A DNA stretch of 64,000 nt from positions 16,248,350 to 16,312,349 of the forward strand of contig NC_067286.1 of assembly GCF_020740795.1 (NCBI RefSeq). The letters run 5' to 3'. A program made the translations under genes and the position numbers. Shown one piece after another: positions 1-10,768 of this stretch; positions within the stretch are counted from its first letter, which is position 1; every line of letters starts with the position of its first letter. The stretch comes from Apus apus. Lineage: Eukaryota > Chordata > Aves > Apodiformes > Apodidae. The notes beneath the pieces were generated by a model, which was not told the origin of the DNA, ran no database searches, and was given only the letters and a program-made list of their open reading frames with translations.

Positions 1-3000
1 TCTGGATCTGTTCTCCCTGTAATCCTTTTAGATCAGCTGAAACCTTTATTCTTTTTAGGGTTATATCTCATCAACAACATGTCAAACTGCAAACCCAAAC
101 TGCAAACTGCAAAAGGCGGAGCAGATCCTGAGCTCTGTGGTCCCTAGCCGTCTTCTTTGCTCCATCAGGGGTGGGAAGGAGAAAAGAAAGAAAGGAGGGA
201 CCAAAACATCCCTGATGGGCAGTCATTTTGTGCCTCCCTCCTTATTCCCTCCCCAACAACTGGCAGTTACTATTTTTTAAATTAACCATACATAAAGAAG
301 AAGGAAGTTTTGAACCCAAGCATATAAAAATGCTTGTCAATGCAGAAAACCAAGAGAAATGAGTATGAGGAACTAATTTCCTTTCACAGTGACAATTTAT
401 CCCTCTTGAAAAGAAAAAGGCAAGAGTGAAACAAGCCACTAAACCACTAAAAAGGCCAACAAAAATTGGTTGCTGAACAGCTGGTCTTGAAATAAAGGTG
501 AAACAGAGCTGTGCTGGTTGCAGGGCCATTCCCCTATCTTTGCTCACAATGACCACAATGTTCATCATGCACTAACTCCAGAACATGTTATTGCTCTGCA
601 TGAGCAGCAATGATCCTAAATCTCGCCGTACTCTGTCTCTTCAGGCCTGCAGTCACAAAGCCAGTCTGATGTGGATGCTTAACTTAGGGTCCTTAGACCT
701 TTTGGGACCTGCTGCAAACCTGATGACAAGTGATCCACTGAATCCTGCTCCCCTTCTGCCTGCTTGAGTTTTGGCCAAGCCTAAGTGAGGAGCAGCCCAG
801 GTCTGCCCTCGGCCCCTCTGCTCCCCCTGCCTGTGTGACTGACCACTGTCTGGCCACTGGGATGATGGGGAGAAGGAGGAGGGCATTAGGCAAATATCCC
901 CAACTTCTTAAGATTCCTGCTTAATGAGCACATTTGCCCCATGCTGCGGGTTTGCCCTGTATCAGTAATCTTATCAGGCTGAGCCTGCCTCTGCCACCTG
1001 CAAGCACAGATATCGGGGTGGGGGGGCATAGACGAGTTTGTTTAAAGCTCCTAGGTGCTAAAGTCGAGAGCGAGTTTCAAAGTGAGCTTATCATTTTATT
1101 TTTGTCATAAAAAAAATAATAAAAGGGATAAAACATAACCGGCTTGCTTTATGATTCGCTGATTGCAGATGTTTCCTGTCGGGTGCCCAGCTTTCTGTTT
1201 GCCACTACAGAAAAGAGAAGGTGCTTGGCACTGTTTCGGGCATGTGTGTTGCAACTGTTGAGCCACCAAGCCTTGCATGCCACCTCCCCAGAAGGTGCCA
1301 AGTGCTACGGCTTCACCTCTCTACGTGCCTGCCTGCCTGCAAAAGGACTTTTGTATCTGTACTCGGGATAAAATTACGTTTCCTAAAGGAGTCGTAGGGA
1401 CTAGCAGAAGAAAACAAGGTGTGGCAACATATAACTGCCCACTGCCACTTCAAGTGGGTTTTAAGGTATTTTCTGGTCAACTGCTCAGACGTCTTACTCA
1501 TCCCAGGGCCTGGCCAGATCCTGACCAGCAAATAGGCAGAGGGTATGACTTGACCTCACCTGTAGACTCTCTTGAGTCCTGCAGCCTGGGAGCGCAGACA
1601 CCATCCAGGGGTCCAGTGGTGCCCCACTCCTGACTGCATCTGTCTTTTAACCTGGCAAAGCTTTATCATATCCAGGCACTGACATTATCTTCATTGTTGA
1701 AGAACAGAACAAAACACGAGTCACTTATTTCTACACATATATTAGAAATATGCAGGACTTCGTGCATTTGAAAGTAATCTTGACCAATTCTGTCATACCT
1801 TAAACAGATGAAGATTTCTGTTTTTTAAGAAAGTTTTAAAGGTGCATCCTTTTTTTTTTAAAGTGGTCTCAGAAGACTGGAGCAATAGAAATCCTAGAGA
1901 AGACACATGCTAGACACAGCACTGGTGATATGAAAAATGTGATTTATCTATCTTTCTACTGTTTATCTTGTGGATACCACCAGCAACACATCCAGGCATG
2001 GCCTATCTACCTCGTGTCACGCCTGTGTTGAAGGAGTGTAGATAGCTGGTATATGGAAATAGCACGTGTTTCTAGGCCTCTGTTTGGCTGAGCACCAAGG
2101 CTCAGCATCCCGCAGCAAAGCAGCACAGCACACACATGCACCCAGCACGTGGCCACTGAGGGCACAAAATTATGCATGAACACAGAAACTCAGTAGCTTT
2201 CAGCTTTTTAGGGGGGTCTGCAAGAGGATGAGCAGTGGCAGGTGTATGCAAAGCTGGATGATGTAGCAAGGAAGGGATTTTTGGTTTCCAGCCCTAACTG
2301 CCAGCCCATGCCTCTGCCTGGGCAGGCATGCCAGCACCAAGCAGCCGAGCTGCAGGTATGCTGGGGTGCTTGCAACCCCACAGCTCCCTGTGTGCGCGCA
2401 GAGGTTGCCAGCATGGGTCAGGATGAGAGATGCCAGCCTGATTTTGGAGATAGGGAGGGAGCCTTTTCATTTCAGGGGTTGCTGTGAGCTGCTGTCACAC
2501 ACAGGCTCAGGTCTGGGAGCAAATTCTTCAGATGAACATGCTGCTGAACACATCACTGAGTTGCCCTCAGAGTCAAGACCTGCATCCAAACATTGGGTCA
2601 CTGCTATATTTGAAGTGGAAAAAAACCAACCCAGAGACAGAAAAATGTGAGGCTCTGAGGGCTGTTTTTCCCCGTCTTTCTCCTTTGCTGAGCCATGAGG
2701 ACTCAGGGTAGCTGGAGGCATAGCTTACTCAGGATCTGTCAGCTCCACAGCCCTACCCTGTGATTTAAACAGGACAAACAGGTTATGACATTAAAGTTTC
2801 AAAACCTGGGGGGGGGGGGAGGTGTTTCCTTGCACGGGAGAGGTTAACACAGGGGCACTCCAGGCCCCTGGAGAAGGGGAGGGGATGCTTTCAGGTTTGA
2901 AATGCAGACACAACTTCTCCAAAATTGGAGCTGGTTCAGAAGAAAACCAAACCCACTCTCCCCACCCACCTCTCTTCTCAGGCAGCTCCGCAAAGTACTG

Positions 3001-5740
3001 TTCCTTGTCAGGCAGGGGCTTGAAAACACATCGCCCCAGGCAAGGCTGTATCTCACCCTCATCCGAGCAGCCCTGGCTGGGGCAGCCACCTCCAGTCTGG
3101 GGCCAGACTTCATGCCCTGCTTGGGGAATGCTTGAGCATCCAACAGTGGGGGTGAAACTGTGCTCCCCTCCTTGAGTACCAACATACCCAAAGATGGATA
3201 GCCTTACACCCAGAGCCTGCAGAGAAGCTGCTGGTCAGGTCTCTGTGTCATTCCTATCACCACAGCAGAAGTGATGCTGGAAGTTAATGGACACAAGAGA
3301 CTCTTAGTTTTATTACTCCAGCCATGTGTTGGTGTGGAGGGCTGTGGGCAACACGCAGGACTGTGAGATGGGTTTTTATGGGATAGAGGGGAAAGCACAT
3401 GACCTAGGAAACAGTGAGGAAAACTCTTGCCCTTGGGCATAAGATCTCTGCCCTCCTATGCCCCAAGAAGCTTGCGCAATCAGCAGTTTATGGAGGATGA
3501 GAGGAAGGCAAATTGCTTTTTGGTTGCTCCATGGCCTGGAGACTCCTTCAGCTTATGTCCTTGCCTCCTCACTGCTGGTCTGGAGCACAGGGGAGGGCAC
3601 CTCCAAATTCAGGTTGCTCCCATGGCCCCAGGGCAGTACCCACCACCATAGTACAGAGCTGCCCTGGCAGGGCCAGCAAGCAGGAGCTGCGTACCAAAGC
3701 ACCTAACACCTGCTCCAGCAACCCCAGAGCAATATGCAGAAGAAGCATGTTCTCGCTAAAAGATGAGAAAACCTTGGAGAACTTTGAAAAGTTGCTTGTC
3801 AGATGCTAACAGAATTGCAGATTGAACAGCATACCTAAGAACTGCTGCAACGAGAAGGACCTTTTTGAGGTCCAAACCCCTCTTAAGCAACTCCACAGGA
3901 ACAGCAGCATCCAAGCAGAAAGGTGGTGTTAGCACACAGCCAGTGGCTCAGGAACTGTTTAAGCTGCCTGTGAACAAGGGAGAGGTGTAAAAGCAGGTTT
4001 CTGGGGCAAGAGTAAGGATGCATTAGGCATCTGCATTTTGCAGGCTGCAAGTACTTGTACTTCAGCAGCACCTGGGTTGGACTTAATTTCCTTAAAACTG
4101 CTAAGGGGCCTTTGGGTGGGATTTAATACCCAATTTTACAAGAGAACACAATGTTTCCACCAGTTTGTAGTGCAAAGGTCCATGACATTAAGAAATCAAG
4201 TGGTGTGCATGGTCCTGGGGCCATTCAGTGCTCAGGGCACAGGCCATAGAGTGGGAAATCCCCTCCTAACAAAGGGCTGGCCATGGACCTGGCCTCCCTC
4301 CCAGCTCTGATACAGCTCCAGGAGGTCAGTGGCAAAACAACATTTCTTAGCCAAGAGATGATGTGGTGAGGAGGGAAATGCTGTGAGTGGGTGTCCCTTG
4401 GCTTGGCTAAGCCATTCCTGGGCAACAGATGCCATGCCTGCACCTCTGAGCATCCCAAGCAGCCCTAGCTGCTCTTGGACAGCAGCAGTGGAAATGGCAA
4501 GCAACAGCTCAAGTTCCCCCTGCTGCCTCTGCCCCTCCATCTAACAAACACCCAGGCCCCAGGAAGGTGACACCCTGACATTTCCCCTTCTTCTGTCTCC
4601 ACGTGTCACTTCTCAGCACAGTCAAGGAGTTGTCAGGCTCCCTGTCCCCCATGGTGCCTCCGAGGGCACCCACTGCAGCAGGAGGGAGTGAGAGAAATGG
4701 GAGCAGAGCAGGGCAGGGGGATGGAGATGACACTGGTTGGGAACTCCCCCCCCATCTGCAAGCAGATCAGGCTTTCACTCCCAGCCATTGTGGGAACTTC
4801 CTCAAGGATATATATATATAAAATAATAATTTCTTCTAGCTTCTGAAGCCCTCCAGTACCAAACTGTCATTTTGCTCTTTTAATCGTATTTTGTGCCTGT
4901 GCTGCTCCTCAGGCATGTGTGCAAGCTGCTTCTGAGCTCTCTCAACACTTCAGCATTTACCAGCAGAAAGAGGTGCTGAGTTATTTTTCTCCTTTCTGGA
5001 GGCTGGACTCTTCTCCTCTTTTGCCTCCTTTTCAGAGGCTTCTGGAGCTGGTGCTACAGTTGCATTTTAGTTGGAGCAAGAGCCCTGTGAAGGAGTGGGG
5101 GGAGCATTTGGAGAAGAAAGGCAGTTCTCAAGGAGTTCTCAAAGTCACCCCCTTGTGACTCCTGGTTTAGCCCAGATCTAGGGCCAAGGGAAGTAAAAAT
5201 TAAGTATTCTCAAATCTTTGCTGTTCTCAGCAGCAATCAGGAAGGGGACAAAGGTGTGAAATGGTGGTCTGGAAAACAAAGCTAAAATAGATTCAGTAAC
5301 ATACATTTTCTGTTCAAAAGGTAGCAGTTAGCAGAAGCGTCAAGAAGTACTCAGCTCCTGGCACCCCTGTGCTCCTTCAGCTGGGTTTGCCCTGGTGCAA
5401 TCACCAGCAGAAATTCTTGAAGCCTAAAGGTCAGTCAGATCACCTGGAAGCATAAGCCCTTCACAACAAGCCTAGGGGCAAGGAGGCAGGATGCTATTTA
5501 AACCCAGAAGATGCTTTTACAAACAGCATCTGCTTAAGCAATCTACACAAGTGGCACTCAGCTGCCCTGGCAAATTTACAAGTGCCAGGCACATCCCACC
5601 AAAGAGATATTTCAAGCAGAGATTATGTGACTGGTGTTGGGGGCAAGAAAACATCTCCTGTGCTTTTTGCTGTTCACATTGGGTCATATAGAGACCAACG
5701 TGAGTGAATGCCACCTGCCAGATGGTGATATGGAAGCTGT
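1..5740. other. Intergenic, no gene recognised
   Basis: No open frame here resembles a known protein and no exon chain with plausible splice sites stands out. Visible structure is limited to simple sequence: a short run of repeated CAAACTG-like words near 80-115, a G run at 2810-2819 and a short TA repeat near 4807-4820. The stretch ends where a CR1 retroposon begins. Confidence 0.6.
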
Positions 5741-6545
5741 CACAGAATCACAGAAGCATCATTCTGTTTGGAAAAGACCTTGAAGTTCATTGAGTCCAGC
5801 CATCAACATAACTTTACCAAGTCCAATGCTTAAACCATGTTCCTAAGTACCACATCTATACATCTTCTAAACACCTCCAGGGATGGTGATTCAACCACCT
5901 ACTTGGGCAGCCTATTCCAGTGTTTAATTACCTGTTCAGTAAAGAATTTTCTTATAAAATCTAATCTAAACCTCTCCTGGTGCAACTTGAGGCCATTTCC
6001 TCTTGTCCTGTTCCTTTTTACTTGGGAGAGGAGACCAACCCTCTCCCCACTACAACCTCCTTTCAGGTAGTTGTAGAGAGTGATAAGGTCTCCTTTCTCC
6101 AGACCAGGGAACTCCAGTTCCCTCAGATGCTCCACATAAGACTTGTTCTCCAGACCCTTCGCCAGCTTCATTGCCCTTCTCTGGCCACACTCCAGCACCT
6201 CAATGACTTTCTGGTAGTGAAGGGCCCAAAACTAAACACAGTACTTGAGGTGTGGCCTCATCAGTGCCAAGTACAGGGGGAAAATCACTTCACTAGTCCT
6301 GCTGGCTACACTATTTCTGATACAAGCCAGGATGCCACTGGCCTTCTTGGCCTCCTGGGCACACTGCTGGCTCATATCCAGCCAGCTGTCAATCAACACC
6401 CCCAGGTCCTTTTCCATGGGACAGCTTTCCAGCCATTCTTCCCCAAGCCTGTCACCTTGCATGGGGCTGTTGGGACCCAAGTGCAGGACCTGGCACTTGG
6501 CCTTGCTGAACCAGATCAGCCCTCCACTTTGTATATCCACAGGGT
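5741..6545 (-). mobile_element. CR1 LINE, 3' end, antisense
   Basis: This is the 3' part of a chicken-repeat-1 (CR1) non-LTR retroposon lying on the minus strand. The + strand starts with two copies of the CR1 terminal octamer in reverse complement (CACAGAAT, CACAGAAG), followed by the typical CR1 3' UTR. Reading the minus strand from about 6545 down to 6235 gives the C-terminal end of the CR1 reverse transcriptase, with recognisable words such as [42 protein letters not shown]. The 5' part is missing, the usual result of incomplete reverse transcription. The upstream limit is approximate. Confidence 0.93.
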
Positions 6546-9500
6546 CCCTTGCCACTGGGCAGAATAAGGGAAGTTCATCTGGAGCTGGTGGGAAGCAGAG
6601 CATCCCACAGCAGTGATGCCCAAAGTAACCCATTCATATGTTGCAGAAAGAGGGCTCCCAGGGACTTCAAGGGAGCTGCTCCAGTGCCTGGAAGAGATTT
6701 GGTGGGATTTATACCCCCCTTATCTTCCTCTTGCTCTCACCCTCCCCTCCTTTCAGCTACAGTTCTTTGCAGAGCAGTCTCTGCAAAGCAGCACCTCTGA
6801 AACAAAAGTTCTTGCTGCATCTGCTTGTCAAAGTCATGTCCACTGGCTGTAGCAGCAGTAATATTTAACGCTTCCCAGCTTTGCAAAGATGACATATTTG
6901 GGTTTCAACCCATCGCATGGATCAGCCAGTGGGTTTAAGTTACAGTAATCGGGGCAGATGGTGAGGAAGAGTGTGTTGCTCGGGTATAAACAGCAGCAGG
7001 AGGTGATGAGGAACAGGGTGTACTGGTGCTGTGGGAGACCTGCTACAGGCAATTGCCTGTAAAAAATGCCTGTGAGATCCAGGGTGAGTTTGCAGGGTGG
7101 GCAGTTAGGTTAAAAATGTCCTCAGGTTAAAAATGTCCTCCTCACAGGAGAGGAATTTGCCCCATGACTGATCCCAGCCTCTTGTTCTGCAAGATGCACA
7201 TGTGTCTGGCTACATAAAATGCATCTAGGTTGTGTCCTTGCTCAGAGCAGCAGCAGGGCTGGGACACACACCTGGGCCCCCCAACTGCCACATGCGTCTG
7301 TGCAGCATCATGGCAATCTTGCTGCCTTCCCACTTCTTTTAGTTGAGTCCCTCCTGCTTCTCTGTGGACCTGAAAAGTGCCTGCCCCTCCAACACTAAAG
7401 TAAACAGGTCCTGTTTAGTTTTCATTATAATAATTAATGTTATTACTTTTATTACGGGGCTGCCTTTGAGGGATATATTAGAGTAGATGATGGCTAAACA
7501 CACAGGATAGGACAGGCTCTGCCCTGCAGACTTGACAGCCAGGAGTGAACACCTTCCTTGATTTGGAAATGTGCTGGTTGTGCTTGTAATTGACTGCAGG
7601 TGCCAATTTGGTGAAGCTCAGTTGTTGAACACAGCTTTATCAACACGTTCCTCCTTTCAGATTCTGTTTCCCCCTTCCCTGAAGGAGTCATTGACAAGAA
7701 GACCTTATTGTTGCTTGCCTGAGACCTTCCAAACCTGTATATTCTGGTCATCCAAAGAAATTGCTGCAGGGAAGGAGATACTCTATGTGCAAACACATAC
7801 AGGAAGAGCAGAGGGAGGGCAATGGCTATATTTGTACTCCAGCCTTTTCTACAGCAAGACAAAGCTGCTGTAGAAATCAAATACATCCAATACAAGTATT
7901 TTTAGCGAGGCCTGAGTTGTGCTGGGGCCTTCTTTGCCCCATTATTGCACCCTAGTTGCGGCACCTGAGTTCTTTGTTCTCCCATAGAGAAGGTAAAAGA
8001 AAGGAGTTTGTGCTGGGGGCAGAGAAGGTGGGGGGTGATAAAGTGGCAGGGACCCCCAGCTGCCCCTCCCTGAGGAGCCGCATGTTCATCAGCTGGAGCC
8101 AATGCTATAGTGTGACCATTTGTCCCCTGTCCTGTGTGTGTGACAAGGGAGCTGCTTGCTTCCCAGCAGGCCCTCTGCTCAGCAGAAAATACAGTGACAC
8201 CGTCGCATTTGCAGCAAACTTGGTGTAGGCTTCACTTTCTTGCTTCCTTTCCTTCCCTTCTGCATGACCTCCCTGCAAGCTGCGTCTCACAAAACAGGCT
8301 GTGATCTCCCCTCATAGTTCCAACAGAAGAAACACAACGGGATGTGGAGAAGCAGCCTGTGCCTGCAACAGCCTGGCAAGCCTGTCTGTCTGCTAAAAAT
8401 TACAGTGGGGTTTCCTACAGTCCTTCAAGCACTTAGACTGAGAGTGGGAAACACTGCTAGCAGCAAGGAACAGAGGTGCAGCACCATAGCAGGGGCAGAG
8501 AAATGCACCAGTGAGTAAGGAGGGCTCAAATCCTGCAGTGGTGACAATGGTGTGAGACAGGCTGAGTGCATGGTTTGAGCTGACTGCTGGGATTGAAATC
8601 CAAACCCTTCAGATGGCCTTAAAAACTTTGAAGGATCTTTTAAGAAAAAACAACCCAAACTTTGAAGCAACAGTAGCCTAGGGGCTCCTGCCAGTGTTGT
8701 AGCAGAAAACGTGCCCTCCTGGGCAAGCGAGTTTACAAAGCACTGGCCTGTCCCACTGTGTTGGCAGATGAGTTGCTGTGGCCACACCGCCCCAGATAGA
8801 GCAGAAAGCAGGAATACCCATGTTTCGAGCAAAGACTGCTTTTTCTTAGGATTCAGAGGGTAGAAGAGTGGGTTGCAAAGGTCTGGTAGCATCAAGAGAG
8901 GAGAGGTAGCATTGGGAATGGCTCATGGCCATACCTGAAGTGCCCCATGGGGATGTGCCCAGGTCAGCACTGCTCTCCCGCGGCTGGCCAAGGGTCAGGT
9001 AGATGGCCTCACTGGGGCAGCACTAACCAGTGTCAAACCAGCAGGATTAGCCTCACTCAGAAAGAACTTTGCTGTGACAGCCCACAGGAACTAAGGGGTG
9101 CCTGAGATGTAGACATGGGTGCCCACCTCCTAAGAGCCTGAACTGTTGACTGTCATGGCTTGGTTCCTTGAAGCCCCCTGCCCCGAGGGAGGAGAGGGTG
9201 CCAGGCTGCCACCATGGGATCCATTGAGTGTTGAAACCCCCAGCTTCCCTTTCAGGGCTAATGGAAGAGTCACCAAGTTTCTGCAGGTCTCCCAACAACT
9301 GGAGCCCAGCAATGGCATGAGGTGCCCAGGGAGGGAAGAGAGCAGGGGGTTAGGAACTGGCTGAATTTTGTAGGAATTTTGGTTAAACTGAATTCAGACT
9401 AAAATTCCTTAGAGATTTTAAGGCAGATCATCACAAACAGGAGATCACTGTCATCAGAAGACTGCCACAGACTTCATATTTTATATGTATATAGTACCAA

Positions 9501-9689
9501 TGTTGTATTTTAGGAGTCTGTCATTCTTGAAATGAGAAATTAATTCCTTGGATTATTTTACCTATGAAAATAATTCTGCCAGCACAAGCTGTGCCCTATG
9601 GCATATGCAGCACGTAAATGGAAAGGCAAAACTCTGCCTTTGTATCTTGTAGTAAACCCCAACATTATTTGAGCATCGGCTGGTGTGGG
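6546..9689. other. Intergenic, no gene recognised
   Basis: No recognisable coding exon. A perfect 17-bp tandem duplication lies at 7107-7140. Open frames on both strands (for example near 8425-8895) have no familiar domain and look like chance. Confidence 0.55.
7107..7140. repeat. 17-bp tandem duplication
   Basis: Two exact adjacent copies of AGGTTAAAAATGTCCTC occupy 7107-7123 and 7124-7140. This looks like a recent slippage or local duplication event. No function is suggested. Confidence 0.9.
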
Positions 9690-9969
9690 CCTGGAGGGGA
9701 CTGGGCAGCTGTACCCTGCCGTCGGGCCCGTCCCTGACTCGCATGCTGCAGTGCTCTTTCAGCAGAGGCTCCTCTGTGCCACTGGCAAGGCTGGTGCATG
9801 GGGGCAGCACCGCCGCCTCTTCGGAGTCACTCTGCCCGCGTCCTGCCCCCTCCTTCGGCCCCCCTGCAGCTCCCCGAAGCGCGGGGAGCCTGCAGCAGGC
9901 AGCAGCGACGGAGGATGCCGGGGCCGCCGGCGGAGCTGCAGCGCCTCCCGGTGCGCTAGTGCCGAACTG
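9690..9969. other. CpG-rich patch before minisatellite
   Basis: This stretch is clearly richer in G, C and CpG than its surroundings, with many CCG, GCG and CGG words between 9720 and 9965. It runs straight into the 11-bp repeat array. It could be a small CpG island, an unrecognised GC-rich exon, or composition spreading from the repeat. I find no bHLH or other domain in the three + frames, so I do not call it a gene. Confidence 0.5.
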
Positions 9970-10768
9970 CGGCCCTGCTGCTGACCTGCTGCAGCCCTAC
10001 TGCAGCCCTACTGCAGCCCTACTGCTGACCTGCTGCTGACCTGCTGCAGCCCTACTGCAGCCCTACTGCTGACCTGCTGTTGACCTGCTGCAGCCCTACT
10101 GCAGCCCTACTGCTGACCTGCTGCAGCCCTGCTGCTGACCTGCTGCAGCCCTACTGCTGACCTGCTGCTGACCTACTGCAGCCCTGCTGCTGACCTGCTG
10201 CAGCCCTACTGCAGCCCTACTGCTGACCTACTGCAGCCCTATTGCTGACCTGCTGCAGCCCTGCTGCTGACCTGCTGCAGCCCTACTGCTGACCTGCTGC
10301 TAACCTGCTGCGGCCCTGCTGCTGACCTGCTGACCTGCTGCTGACCTGCTGCAGCCCTGCTGCAGCCCTATTGCTGACCTGCTGCTGACCTGCTGCTAAC
10401 CTGCTGCGGCCCTACTGCTGACCTGCTGCAGCCCTACTGCAGCCCTACTGCTGACCTGCTGCTGACCTGCTGCTGCCCTATTGCTGACCTGCTGCAGCCC
10501 TGCTGCTGACCTGCTGCAGCCCTACTGCAGCCCTATTGCTGACCTGCTGCTGACCTGCTGCAGCCCTATTGCAGCCCTACTGCGGCCCTATTGCAGCCTT
10601 ATTGCAGCCCTACTGCTGACCTACTGTGGCCCTATTGCAGCCTTACTGCACCCGTACCGCAGCCCTACTGCGGCCCTACTGCTGACCTGCTGCAGCCCTA
10701 TTGCAGCCCTACTGCTGACCTGCTGCAGCCCTACTGCTGACCTGCTGCAGCCCTACTGCAGCCTGCTG
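9970..10768. repeat. 11-bp two-unit minisatellite array
   Basis: About 72 tandem units of 11 bp in two main forms: A = CAGCCCTACTG (variants with G or TT) and B = CTGACCTGCTG. The units are mixed in irregular order, for example A-B-A-A-A-B-B-A-A-B-B from 9970. Near 10323-10336 a shortened unit breaks the 11-bp rhythm. Because 11 is not a multiple of 3, open frames through the array are by-products. Unit B carries TGACCT, the complement of the nuclear receptor half-site AGGTCA; adjacent B units place two half-sites 5 bp apart. Confidence 0.93.

Noticed and set aside
5980-6567. 195-codon + strand frame
   Set aside because: It runs antisense through the CR1 reverse transcriptase region.
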